The notes below the pieces were generated by a model. It ran no database searches. It worked only from the letters and a program-made list of their open reading frames with translations, and was not told where the DNA came from. This document shows positions 1 to 7,299 of a stretch of 64,000 nucleotides of DNA, piece by piece. A program made the translations under genes and the position numbers. How positions within the stretch are numbered: position 1 is the stretch's first letter; every line of letters begins with the position of its first letter. Source of the DNA: Halobacillus faecis (lineage in GTDB: Bacteria; Bacillota; Bacilli; Bacillales; Halobacillaceae); contig NZ_BJYD01000006.1 in NCBI RefSeq assembly GCF_007991335.1, positions 62,001 through 126,000 of the forward strand, given 5' to 3'.

Positions 1-218
1 TGGTCCCATGGATACACTTCACGGAAGCGGCGCAGCATATCTGTCTTTACGTCAGGATCGGCGTTCTCATTCACCGTCAGGCCTGCCGTCGTGTGCATGG
101 ACTGCACAACGACAACACCGTCCTTGACGCCCTCTTCTCTAATCCAGTCCTGAACTTGATTTGTTACATCGATCATTTGATCATGGTGATCGGTTTTCAC
201 ATGAAATGTTTTCAACAT
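1..218 (-). CDS. YjbQ/UPF0047 family protein (3' end beyond window)
   Basis: Seventy-two residues of the N-terminal part are visible; the gene runs off the left edge. The sequence starts [19 protein letters not shown] and contains [20 protein letters not shown], the conserved [10 protein letters not shown] core of the YjbQ (UPF0047) family. Members form small beta-barrel trimers, and some rescue thiamine-phosphate synthase defects; the physiological role is unsettled. The ATG at 218 follows a GGAGG site lying inside the end of dapF, so the two genes are translationally linked with only 4 bp between them. Identification is strong for the family, weak for function. Confidence 0.9.
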   Translation of the reverse strand, partial: MLKTFHVKTDHHDQMIDVTNQVQDWIREEGVKDGVVVVQSMHTTAGLTVNENADPDVKTDMLRRFREVYPWD

Positions 219-222
219 ATCC

Positions 223-1191
223 TCAACCTCCGATTTCTGAAGCGGCAAACGCTTCTAGTTTTTCATAGGTCGCATTTTCTTCTTCAAAAAATTGTTTCTC
301 GGAAACTTCAAAGGTGCGGGCTTCCCAATCGATGTCGACCTCTGCTACATAGACATTGGTTCCATTCCCGCGCAGCTGGATGGAGAAACGTCCGTCGTTC
401 TTTTCTACGACACAGTTGACGAGTCCCCCTTTATTGATGACGACAATCGGGGTATCCAAGTCATTCGGACCTAGAATCGTAGATACGAGCGAAGAGGCAC
501 TCATCGCAGTTCCGCAGGCATTCGTCAGGCCGACTCCGCGCTCAAACGTCCGGACGAAGATTTTGTTTTTCTCTAACACCTGGACGTAGCTTACGTTTAC
601 ACCGTTCGGGAAAACTTCCGGAAGATTGTTCGCCTTTTTCCCAACCGCAAGCAGCTCCTCTTGATCAACAGAATCGACGAGACTGACGATATGCGGATTC
701 GGTACGCTTAAGGCTGTGAATGTGCGTGTCTCGGACAACTCTGGAATTTTCACATCCACCGCTTCTTTCCCGGCGGCATTCATCGGCAGGGACTCGACCT
801 CAAAACGGACAGGCTCAATCATGACAGAGAATGTATCAATCTCTGGGAAAATTTCCTCCACTTGTAAAACGGGAAGGACCGCTTTTTCTGTTTCAATCGC
901 GATTTCCTTTTTCCCGAGTTTCTCAATCATATGTCGAGCCACACAGCGCAGGCCGTTGCCGCACATTTCCGCTTCCGTGCCGTCTGAGTTGAACATCCGC
1001 ATCCGGCCTTCTGCCTTTTCACTAGGCATCACAAAAAGAATGCCATCCGAGCCGATCCCCTTTTCACGGTCACACAATAATAATGAGAGCTCCTCGCGCT
1101 CTTTTTCTGAAAAACGAAAGTCGTGTTCAATCTCATCGATCAGGATGAAATCGTTCCCCGATCCGTGGCATTTGATGTATGGAATCTTCAT
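223..1191 (-). CDS. dapF: diaminopimelate epimerase DapF
   Basis: Cofactor-independent epimerase converting LL- to meso-diaminopimelate for lysine and peptidoglycan synthesis in the cytoplasm. Both catalytic cysteines are visible: Cys77 in EMCGNGLRC and Cys226 in [11 protein letters not shown], preceded by the ERG signature. At 322 residues it is longer than the common 275-285; the extra length is mainly a C-terminal tail after the second half-domain. The ATG at 1191 has a GGGGAG site nine bases upstream. It is co-directional with the YjbQ-family gene 4 bp downstream and is separated from the iron transporter by its own short 5' region. Confidence 0.97.
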   Translation of the reverse strand: MKIPYIKCHGSGNDFILIDEIEHDFRFSEKEREELSLLLCDREKGIGSDGILFVMPSEKAEGRMRMFNSDGTEAEMCGNGLRCVARHMIEKLGKKEIAIETEKAVLPVLQVEEIFPEIDTFSVMIEPVRFEVESLPMNAAGKEAVDVKIPELSETRTFTALSVPNPHIVSLVDSVDQEELLAVGKKANNLPEVFPNGVNVSYVQVLEKNKIFVRTFERGVGLTNACGTAMSASSLVSTILGPNDLDTPIVVINKGGLVNCVVEKNDGRFSIQLRGNGTNVYVAEVDIDWEARTFEVSEKQFFEEENATYEKLEAFAASEIGG

Positions 1192-1266
1192 TATAAAACT
1201 CTCCCCTGGCGTTCATTTTTTCATTATCATAGCATACATACGCGTAAAAAAAGAAGCGTGTGACCG

Positions 1267-3291
1267 TTAAGCCGCACGCTTTTTCATCAACCATAAAAAG
1301 TAGGGGGCTCCGATCAAGGCAACGAGGATCCCTGATGGAATTTCATTCGGCGCAAGCAGGGTCCGGCTGAACAAATCCGCAACAACCAACAATGCTCCGC
1401 CGATCAGCATCGTAACAGGCAGAAGCTTCTGATTGACACTCCCCACAAGCAGTCGTGCCAAGTGAGGGGCGATCAGGCCGACAAACCCGATCGAACCGAC
1501 CGCAGCGACACTGCAGGCGGCAAGGAGTGTGGCAATCAACGCCATTTGAAAACGGACGTTCACGACACGAAGTCCGAGACCTTTGGCCGTATCGTCTCCG
1601 AGGGACAGGACGTCGAGTGTTTTAATGTAAAACGCAAGCAGCGGGATGAACAACAAGACCGGCCAGATCAAGTATTGGAGCAGTTCACTCCACCCTTTGG
1701 CATAGGTCGTTCCGGAAAGCCATGTCAGTGCAGAAGCCACTCCGATATCCGCCTGGACGACCATGATTTGAATCAAGGCTGAACCAAAGGCGGACATCCC
1801 GATTCCGAGTAACGCGAGCACCGTGGGCTGGAATTCTGCTTTCGCTCCCAGAGCCATAACGACGATGAAGAAGACCAATGCTCCGACCATTGCGCCAACG
1901 GGGATCCACACGGCTGACACGCTGAACCAGTACATCGTCATCAGCGCACCGACCCCTGCACCGGAAGTGATCCCGATAACGGAAGGATCAGCAAGCGGGT
2001 TCCGTAACACCCCTTGGAAAATGAGCCCACTGACCGCGAGAATTGCCCCGCTGAACAATGCAACAAGCGCACGAGGAAGCCTCAAGTCGATGATCAAATT
2101 TTGAAGGAAGGTGTTCGCTTCTCCGAAAAACGCGTTGTAGGTGACCAACGGTTCAAATCCGTAGTTTCCAGAAGCAAGACTGACGAGCAGCGTTACCGTA
2201 ATGAGCGCAAACAAAACAGGCAGCAATTTTTTCATGGAAAGGGTTGCGGAGTTTTTCCCAGCCATGATGGCCCCGCTGTCCTGGCTGCCTGTCCGTTTCA
2301 TCCGCATGACAAGCCAGATGAGCCAAGGCGAACCAACAAGTGCTGTAATCGCTCCGACCGGCAGTTCATTAAAGGACGGATCGATGACGCGTGCGAGAAC
2401 GTCCGCTAAGAGGAGCACGTTTCCTCCCCATAAAAAGGACCCAAAGATAAGCGGCAGGTGGGCACGGTAACCGATCAATTTGATCAAGTGCGGCGCGACA
2501 AGTCCGACGAAGCCGATCGGTCCGACGATACTTACCGTCACACTCGTCAAAAGCACAGCAGCGATGATGGTCACCACTTTTACACTGCGCACATTCTGCC
2601 CGAGCGCTGTCGCGACATCGTCCCCTAAAGTAAGCGTGTCGAGTTTGCTTGAGTAGATCAGCGTCACGACTACTCCGACGATGATGACCGGCAGTGAAAA
2701 CGTAACGCCATCCCAGTCATTCTGGATCAACGTCCCTGAGCCCCACAAAAACAGTCCCTGCGTTTCATTTTCATAAAAAATCTGCAGGACGGATGTGAGC
2801 GCTGAGAACAGGAAGGTGACGATCATCCCGGCAAGCACCATCCGGACAGGTGTCGTATCCGAACCACCGGAAAGAACGTAAACGAAAAGGAACGTCAAAA
2901 TGCCACCCAGAAAAGCGGTTAGGATTCCGTTTCCTACCATAGCGGTCGGCAGAAAGATCGTTGTGACAACGACCGCAAAATACGTTCCGGAATGGATGCC
3001 GAGCGTACTTGCAGACGATAACGGGTTTTTCGTGACGGTCTGCAGAATCACACCGGATACAGCAAGAGCCCCGCCGGCGATGATTCCCATGACCGCTCGC
3101 GGCATCCTGAGTGTACGGACCGTGTGGTGCTGCAACGTATCCTGAGGATTAAAGATCGATTCAACGACGACCCCCAGTGGGATCTCTACATTCCCCTGAT
3201 TAATATGTATAAATGTTAAAAGACACAACAACGCGGTCCCACCTCCGAAGGTGAGAACCGCAATCATTGTGTTCTTAAGCGTAGAATTCAT
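1267..3291 (-). CDS. iron-siderophore ABC transporter, fused double permease (FecCD/FhuB type)
   Basis: Membrane component of a ferric-siderophore importer. Two FecCD permease domains are joined in one chain, roughly residues 1-330 and 345-674, each ending in the GSIGFVGLIAPHLARLL or GPIGFVGLVAPHLIKLI motif that contacts the ATPase, followed by PxGxxTALVGxPxF-type ends. E. coli FhuB has the same layout; Bacillus usually has two separate genes. A GTG at 3300 is also in frame, but the ATG at 3291 fits better behind the purine-rich end of the upstream gene. It lies 14 bp downstream of the binding-protein gene and shares its Fur-type promoter. No ATPase gene follows, so one must be supplied from elsewhere. 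Confidence 0.93.
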   Translation of the reverse strand: MNSTLKNTMIAVLTFGGGTALLCLLTFIHINQGNVEIPLGVVVESIFNPQDTLQHHTVRTLRMPRAVMGIIAGGALAVSGVILQTVTKNPLSSASTLGIHSGTYFAVVVTTIFLPTAMVGNGILTAFLGGILTFLFVYVLSGGSDTTPVRMVLAGMIVTFLFSALTSVLQIFYENETQGLFLWGSGTLIQNDWDGVTFSLPVIIVGVVVTLIYSSKLDTLTLGDDVATALGQNVRSVKVVTIIAAVLLTSVTVSIVGPIGFVGLVAPHLIKLIGYRAHLPLIFGSFLWGGNVLLLADVLARVIDPSFNELPVGAITALVGSPWLIWLVMRMKRTGSQDSGAIMAGKNSATLSMKKLLPVLFALITVTLLVSLASGNYGFEPLVTYNAFFGEANTFLQNLIIDLRLPRALVALFSGAILAVSGLIFQGVLRNPLADPSVIGITSGAGVGALMTMYWFSVSAVWIPVGAMVGALVFFIVVMALGAKAEFQPTVLALLGIGMSAFGSALIQIMVVQADIGVASALTWLSGTTYAKGWSELLQYLIWPVLLFIPLLAFYIKTLDVLSLGDDTAKGLGLRVVNVRFQMALIATLLAACSVAAVGSIGFVGLIAPHLARLLVGSVNQKLLPVTMLIGGALLVVADLFSRTLLAPNEIPSGILVALIGAPYFLWLMKKRAA

Positions 3292-3305
3292 AACATCCAC
3301 TCACT

Positions 3306-4316
3306 TTATTTTTCTTCAAGTGCTGCGTTCACCACTTGTTCAGCTAAGACTTCTGCGGATAGTGGTCCACCGAATGTCCAAGCATCCCCTGGCATTTGAT
3401 ACGTGCGATCTTCTTTTACGAACGCAAGATTTTCCCATACCGGATTACCTGCCAGCTGATTTTCGAAAATGTTGTCTTCTTCCTGAACGATGTAGAAAAA
3501 GTTGGAGTCCTGATAGTTTTGCAGCGCTTCGACGGTCGTTTCCGTATAGCCGTAAACTTCAAGCTTTTCAGACTCATAATCGTTCTTCATGCCCATGCTG
3601 TTCATGATCTGTGCGACCATAGAGTTGTCTGTGAACAAGCGAAGTGTCGGCGTATCCTGCATCGTAAACGCTTGAGTGATCACGTAGTTCATGCCTTCTT
3701 TTCCAGCCTCTTCAAGACGTGCCTGCTGCTCCTGGAATGTATTCTCCATATCAGAAAGGACTTGTTCAGCCTTGTCCTCTTTATCGACGATTTTCGCCAT
3801 CGTGTTGAACTCATCTTTCATGTTCTGGAACTGATCCTGTGCTGCTTCTTCAGAGTATGGCGCAAACATGACCGTTGGGGCGATACTTTCCAAATCCTCT
3901 TTAATCGCATTGTGACGGAAATCAACACCAATGATCAAATCAGGGTTCAAACGGGAGATTGCTTCCAAGTTCGGCTCCTGACGCGTTCCTACATCTTCTA
4001 CTTCTTCACTGAACGGAATACCGACGTTGACCCAGTCACCATAGTGTTCAAGACCAGCAACCCCGACCGGCTCCATGCCAAGCGCCTGAAGGTTTTCCGC
4101 ATACGTCCACTCTAAAACAACGACTTTCTTAGGTGTTCCTTCAATCGTCTGTTCTCCGTTCGCATCTTCAATCGTGACTGAACGTGTTTCCTCTTCTGTT
4201 GTTTCTTCTTCCTGATTTTCTGTTCCTTCACTCTCTGAACCTTCCTCAGATCCGCCACCGCAGGCAGCTAAAACGACAAGCCCAAGCATCAGGGCAAATA
4301 ACCAAAACTTCTTCAT
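3306..4316 (-). CDS. iron-siderophore ABC transporter substrate-binding lipoprotein
   Basis: Surface lipoprotein that captures a ferric siderophore (FecB/FhuD-like, class III binding protein). The signal peptide ends in a lipobox LAAC, with Cys19 as the lipidated residue, followed by a Gly/Ser/Glu-rich linker. The mature part has KKVVVLEWTYAENLQALGM and the LNPDLIIGVDFR pattern of the family; it resembles the YfiY group (hydroxamate-citrate siderophores), but the ligand is inferred. An upstream ATG at 4325 overlaps the AAAGGA ribosome site, so the ATG at 4316, eight bases after it, is the start. First gene of a two-gene Fur-type operon. Confidence 0.93.
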   Translation of the reverse strand: MKKFWLFALMLGLVVLAACGGGSEEGSESEGTENQEEETTEEETRSVTIEDANGEQTIEGTPKKVVVLEWTYAENLQALGMEPVGVAGLEHYGDWVNVGIPFSEEVEDVGTRQEPNLEAISRLNPDLIIGVDFRHNAIKEDLESIAPTVMFAPYSEEAAQDQFQNMKDEFNTMAKIVDKEDKAEQVLSDMENTFQEQQARLEEAGKEGMNYVITQAFTMQDTPTLRLFTDNSMVAQIMNSMGMKNDYESEKLEVYGYTETTVEALQNYQDSNFFYIVQEEDNIFENQLAGNPVWENLAFVKEDRTYQMPGDAWTFGGPLSAEVLAEQVVNAALEEK

Positions 4317-4401
4317 GTTCGACATCCTTTCACCCGTTTCTATTATGTAGAATCCTTGATCAATCGCTTCATCTTTATACCCTTTTATAAAATTTCAACG
4401 A

Positions 4402-4438
4402 ATGATAAAGATTCTCATTATCATTACAATCATTATCC
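4402..4438 (-). promoter_or_regulatory. Fur box upstream of the siderophore importer
   Basis: On the minus strand this AT-rich stretch contains TGATAATGAGAATC and an overlapping ATAATGATTGTAATG, close to the 7-1-7 Fur consensus TGATAATNATTATCA in overlapping copies. It lies about 85-120 bp upstream of the binding-protein start codon. Iron repression of the two downstream genes is the natural inference. Confidence 0.8.
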
Positions 4439-4489
4439 TACCTCAGACTCAAATTTCTGTCAATGAAAACTTTTCTCAATTAAGAGGCT

Positions 4490-4552
4490 AGGAACCGTTA
4501 GGGCGTTACTCCACCTCCTTAGGTCGTTACTGGCACCCTTCAGGACGCAATT
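4490..4552. repeat. three 21-bp-spaced repeats downstream of the winged-helix gene
   Basis: Three adjoining 21-bp units: 4490-4510, 4511-4531 and 4532-4552. Read on the plus strand the cores are GTTAGGGCGTTACT, CTTAGGTCGTTACT and the more degenerate CTTCAGGACGCAATT, each followed by an unrelated stretch. The array begins seven bases beyond the stop codon of the gene at 4559-5380. The period equals that of the array on the other side of the gene, and the core shares TTARGTC with it. Confidence 0.8.
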
Positions 4553-4558
4553 CACACG

Positions 4559-5380
4559 TTAAGAGTCCCTCTCCCCCAGCCAATCATAAAAAATCAATCC
4601 TTTCCGAGACTCAAAACTTTCCTTCCGCACCCGCTGTTTAAACACTTCCATTAATCCACCATAAAAATAGCGCAGCAACTCTGTACGCACCATCCCTTTC
4701 TTATAAGCATAAACCGCCTGTTTAAACGTCTCGTTGATCTTATCCAAATAATGCTCGACCGGATGATCCAGCTTCCATTGTTTAGACGCGCTCTGGACGG
4801 TCCGCCAAGCCGGTAACACCTGCTCCACACCTACGAAGGGCTGAGTGGTTTCAATGAAAGAAGCCGGGATGAACGATGGCAGAAATGTCGCATCAAATGG
4901 TACAACATTACTAATAGAAGATTTCCACTGTTTTTTCTCTGTTTCAGGTGTAGATTTGAGCGGTTGAGGGTTGTCCTGTTGGGGAGTTACCGCTTTTTGT
5001 GGGGTGTCAGGAAGGGTGTCATGAGGGGTGTCATCCGAGGGTAAAAAAAGATCTGGCTGCGGGAGAAACACGAGCAGGTTGCCCCCCTGCCGCCCGTTCG
5101 GCTTTTTCGTTGTCACTTTTTCAATCAGCTGCTCTTTCACTAAACATCTTAATGCACGAACTATCGTGCTCTCGCTCAATCCAGTCCCTTTCACGATCGT
5201 CACTCTTTTCGGAAAAGCAACACCAGGAAACTTGACGGCATGACGCCAGATGAACGTGAGTACCTTGAGCGTCCCTTCTGACAAGGCTGCCTTTCTTTTG
5301 TATAAAAAGCTGCGCACATGCAGATCGAGCTCCTTTTTATCTTTGAAGCGCTGATGATCCTTTAAACTATTCCAATCCAT
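4559..5380 (-). CDS. winged-helix protein resembling a replication initiator (HTH_36-like)
   Basis: A 273-residue cytoplasmic protein. Residues about 25-105 form a winged helix: LSEGTLKVLTFIWRHAV, then a recognition region GLSESTIVRALRCLVKEQL and a Gly-rich wing KKPNGRQGGNLLVFLP, as in plasmid and phage replisome organisers. A Pro/Gln/Thr-rich linker follows, then a helical C-terminal domain. The ATG at 5380 is preceded by TGGAGAGAT; the in-frame ATG at 5401 has no ribosome site. Arrays of 21-bp repeats lie 7 bp after its stop and about 90-210 bp before its start, so it probably binds them. The function (replication, partition or regulation) is not established from sequence. Confidence 0.75.
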   Translation of the reverse strand: MDWNSLKDHQRFKDKKELDLHVRSFLYKRKAALSEGTLKVLTFIWRHAVKFPGVAFPKRVTIVKGTGLSESTIVRALRCLVKEQLIEKVTTKKPNGRQGGNLLVFLPQPDLFLPSDDTPHDTLPDTPQKAVTPQQDNPQPLKSTPETEKKQWKSSISNVVPFDATFLPSFIPASFIETTQPFVGVEQVLPAWRTVQSASKQWKLDHPVEHYLDKINETFKQAVYAYKKGMVRTELLRYFYGGLMEVFKQRVRKESFESRKGLIFYDWLGERDS

Positions 5381-5472
5381 ATCTCTCCACTCCCCATTCA
5401 TGGTCTCAAACTATAATCGATAGAAGTGAGAGTTTGGTGTCTAAGAAAATGAATTTTTTCATAAAATTTATA

Positions 5473-5592
5473 GTTCGGACACTTTGGATTGGCATTCGGT
5501 CACTTTCAAGCTGCGTTAAGTCACTTTGCATAAGCGTTCGGTCACTTTCCCGCGACGTTAAGTCACTTTGACTCCCTGCCCGGGCACTTTCA
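5473..5592. repeat. six-unit iteron-like array, exact 21-bp period
   Basis: CACTTT begins at 5480, 5501, 5522, 5543, 5564 and 5585, exactly 21 bp apart. On the minus strand the core is AAAGTGACYKAACG, alternating between AAAGTGACTTAACG and AAAGTGACCGAACG; the end units are more degenerate. The roughly seven bases between cores are unrelated from unit to unit, so the cores look selected and do not look like a recent tandem duplication. Two helical turns per unit would place the sites on one face of the DNA. Confidence 0.9.
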
Positions 5593-5708
5593 CACACCCC
5601 CCTATCCGAAACCTCGAAAAAACCTGTTTAAATAAGCATCAAAACGGCAATTCTAAAATTGTCAGCCCAATTTATGAACATTTTGTGTCCAAAGTTCGAA
5701 TTTTTTGT

Positions 5709-5714
5709 TACAAT
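5709..5714 (+). promoter_or_regulatory. extended -10 promoter element of the small membrane protein gene
   Basis: TGTTACAAT provides an extended -10 (TG-n-TACAAT). No good -35 lies at 17 bp, which is usual for extended -10 promoters. Transcription would start near 5721, just before the candidate cre site, 47 bp ahead of the start codon. Confidence 0.5.
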
Positions 5715-5722
5715 AAAAACAA

Positions 5723-5736
5723 AGAAAACGTTTACA
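5723..5736 (+). promoter_or_regulatory. candidate cre (CcpA) site
   Basis: AGAAAACGTTTACA matches the cre consensus TGWAANCGNTNWCA at all positions except the first. It sits at about +2 to +15 relative to the predicted transcription start, a repressing position. Carbon-catabolite repression of the downstream gene is inferred. Confidence 0.5.
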
Positions 5737-5767
5737 TTAAGGAAACATCAATAGGGAGATGATTTTC

Positions 5768-6064
5768 ATGGGTGCGATCGTAATGTTCTTGATTTTGGCG
5801 ACAGTGGCTCCATTTCTATTCTTACAAGCGAAAAAGATGGCGTTCGCCGTCGCACAATCGATTTTGCTCATCGGCATGTGGTTGTACTTCTTCCAAGTGA
5901 CGATGTACACAGATCCGGGAGCATTCTCCATTACATGGTCAATGTTCTATCTCGGTTTGATCGGCGCGCACGTGGCCTGGGTGATGTTCATCGTGGCAAC
6001 AGTGAAATCAAGCCCGGGTTATCAAGATAGCTTAAATAAAGAAAAAGAAACGCTCCTTTCCTGA
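5768..6064 (+). CDS. small membrane protein beside the qox operon
   Basis: A 98-residue hydrophobic protein with three predicted membrane helices (about residues 2-18, 22-42 and 55-78) and a short polar C-terminus. I do not recognise the family. The ATG at 5768 lies nine bases after GGGAG; the ATG at 5759 overlaps that site. It converges on the quinol oxidase genes and shares with them a strong bidirectional terminator whose stem contains its stop codon. A candidate cre site upstream and the oxidase neighbourhood hint at a respiratory link, but that is only context. Confidence 0.7.
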   Translation: MGAIVMFLILATVAPFLFLQAKKMAFAVAQSILLIGMWLYFFQVTMYTDPGAFSITWSMFYLGLIGAHVAWVMFIVATVKSSPGYQDSLNKEKETLLS

Positions 6065-6090
6065 TTTCAGGAAGGAAGCGTTTCTTTTTT
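6045..6090. terminator. bidirectional terminator
   Basis: Stem of about 18 bp (arms AGAAACGCTCCTTTCCTG and CAGGAAGGAAGCGTTTCT, one mismatch) with an ATTT loop and T-runs on both strands. It separates the convergent small membrane gene and the oxidase operon. Confidence 0.9.
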
Positions 6091-6296
6091 TAATCTCTCG
6101 GCTGAAGTTTGTACAGTTGGATCATCGCCTGTACGAAACTGAAACCAGTGAGAATATATAGAACAAATTTAGGGTCATAGGAGGAATAAAGCGCTCCGCC
6201 TAAGGAAAAAGCCGTCAGCAGTATGCAAAGAACGAATCCAACTAAATCTTTCCACGGCCATCCGGCCTCCATCGGCATGTTTTGTTTTTGTTCCAT
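6090..6296 (-). CDS. cytochrome oxidase subunit IV-like small membrane protein
   Basis: A 68-residue protein with two membrane helices. Its core (DLVGFVLCILLTAFSLGGAL, then FSFVQAMIQLYKL) aligns with the first two helices of the adjoining QoxD (VIGFILSLVMTLVAAW, ALLQAGVQLFMFM), so it looks like a shortened paralogue lacking the third helix. The ATG at 6296 is eight bases after GGGGG; the ATG at 6311 precedes that site. It is the last gene of the oxidase operon, about 20 bp after qoxD. Role inferred: an accessory or assembly subunit. Confidence 0.75.
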   Translation of the reverse strand: MEQKQNMPMEAGWPWKDLVGFVLCILLTAFSLGGALYSSYDPKFVLYILTGFSFVQAMIQLYKLQPRD

Positions 6297-6316
6297 CCTG
6301 ATAACCCCCATTTATT

Positions 6317-6691
6317 TTAGTGACCGCTATGGTCTTCTGAATGCTGTTCTTCGTGCTGTTGGTTCTCGCCCATATCTCCGTGGTCTCCATGGTCATGCCC
6401 GAAGGACATAACGAACAGGGAGCCCGCGACTAAGATTCCAGCGAGAGCGAAGCCGTGGAACATCATGTTCCATGGTACATGTCCATTTCCGCTTGAAGCT
6501 TCCGTGACGTGCATGAACATGAACAATTGAACGCCTGCTTGCAGTAGAGCCAAAATCATGATGCCGATAATGACCCATGTGACAGGCAGATCGGATTGAA
6601 TCGCTGCCCATGCAGCAACCAGCGTCATGACGAGTGACAAGATGAATCCAATGACGTGATTCATCGGTACGCGTTTTTTCGAATCGGCCAT
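6317..6691 (-). CDS. qoxD: cytochrome aa3 quinol oxidase subunit IV
   Basis: Small membrane subunit of the heme-copper quinol oxidase, 124 residues, with three predicted helices and a His-rich C-terminal tail (HDHGDHGDMGENQQHEEQHS). The core HVIGFILSLVMTLVAAWAAI and ALLQAGVQLFMFMHV is characteristic of the CyoD/QoxD (COX4_pro) family. The length equals that of the Bacillus subtilis subunit. It starts one base after the qoxC stop, with GGTGA upstream. The His-rich tail may bind metal, which is inference. Confidence 0.93.
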   Translation of the reverse strand: MADSKKRVPMNHVIGFILSLVMTLVAAWAAIQSDLPVTWVIIGIMILALLQAGVQLFMFMHVTEASSGNGHVPWNMMFHGFALAGILVAGSLFVMSFGHDHGDHGDMGENQQHEEQHSEDHSGH

Positions 6692-6692
6692 T

Positions 6693-7298
6693 TTAAATCA
6701 CCATCCCAATCAGATAGACACTCGTGAAGATGAAGATCCAAATGACATCAAGGAAGTGCCAGTATAAGCTGATGATAAAGAATTTACGGCTTGTGACGTT
6801 CGTCAGTCCGCGCTGCTTGATTTGGATCAAGAGCAGAATCGCCCAGCCGATCCCAAGCGTGACGTGCAATCCGTGTGTTCCGGCAAGGATAAAGAATGCC
6901 GACCAGAAAGCACTGGACTGGAGCGTCGCGCCTTCATGTGCATAGTGGACGAATTCGTAAATCTCAAAGCCAAGGAAGCCAAGACCAAGAGCCAGTGTAA
7001 TGACCATCCAGAGGATCAGACCTTTGACCGATCCCCGTCTCATTTCGTGAATCGCAAGTCCACAGGTGAAACTACTTGTCAAAAGCAGGAAAGTCATGAC
7101 AAGCACGATGCCCGGCTCAAACAATTCGCTTGGCAATGGTGCATCAGCGGTACGTCCGAATAATACGGCATACGTTGCAAAAAGGGTTGCGAAGAGGACG
7201 ACTTCGGCTCCGAGGAAAATCCAGAAGCCCATGATGCCCATCTGACCTTCTTGGGTGCGATATTCTAAAGGACCTGTTTTCAGTTCTTCCGCAGCCAT
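6693..7298 (-). CDS. qoxC: cytochrome aa3 quinol oxidase subunit III
   Basis: COX3-family membrane subunit, 201 residues with five predicted helices. Recognisable segments include GFWIFLGAEVVLFATLFATY near the N-terminus, AGTHGLHVTLG in the middle and YWHFLDVIWIFIFTSVYLIG at the C-terminus. It supports stability of the catalytic subunit. The gene overlaps nothing but begins two bases before the qoxB stop region, behind GAGGGGG, typical of translational coupling within qoxABCD. Confidence 0.96.
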   Translation of the reverse strand: MAAEELKTGPLEYRTQEGQMGIMGFWIFLGAEVVLFATLFATYAVLFGRTADAPLPSELFEPGIVLVMTFLLLTSSFTCGLAIHEMRRGSVKGLILWMVITLALGLGFLGFEIYEFVHYAHEGATLQSSAFWSAFFILAGTHGLHVTLGIGWAILLLIQIKQRGLTNVTSRKFFIISLYWHFLDVIWIFIFTSVYLIGMVI

Positions 7299-7299
7299 A

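Noticed and set aside
716-1270. Long plus-strand open frame opposite dapF
   Set aside because: Antisense shadow of a well-supported gene, low-complexity Ser/Arg composition, no ribosome site.
5406-5597. 63-residue open frame with repeated Ser-Asp segments
   Set aside because: The repetition is only the 21-bp DNA array read as protein (21 is a multiple of three); no ribosome site.
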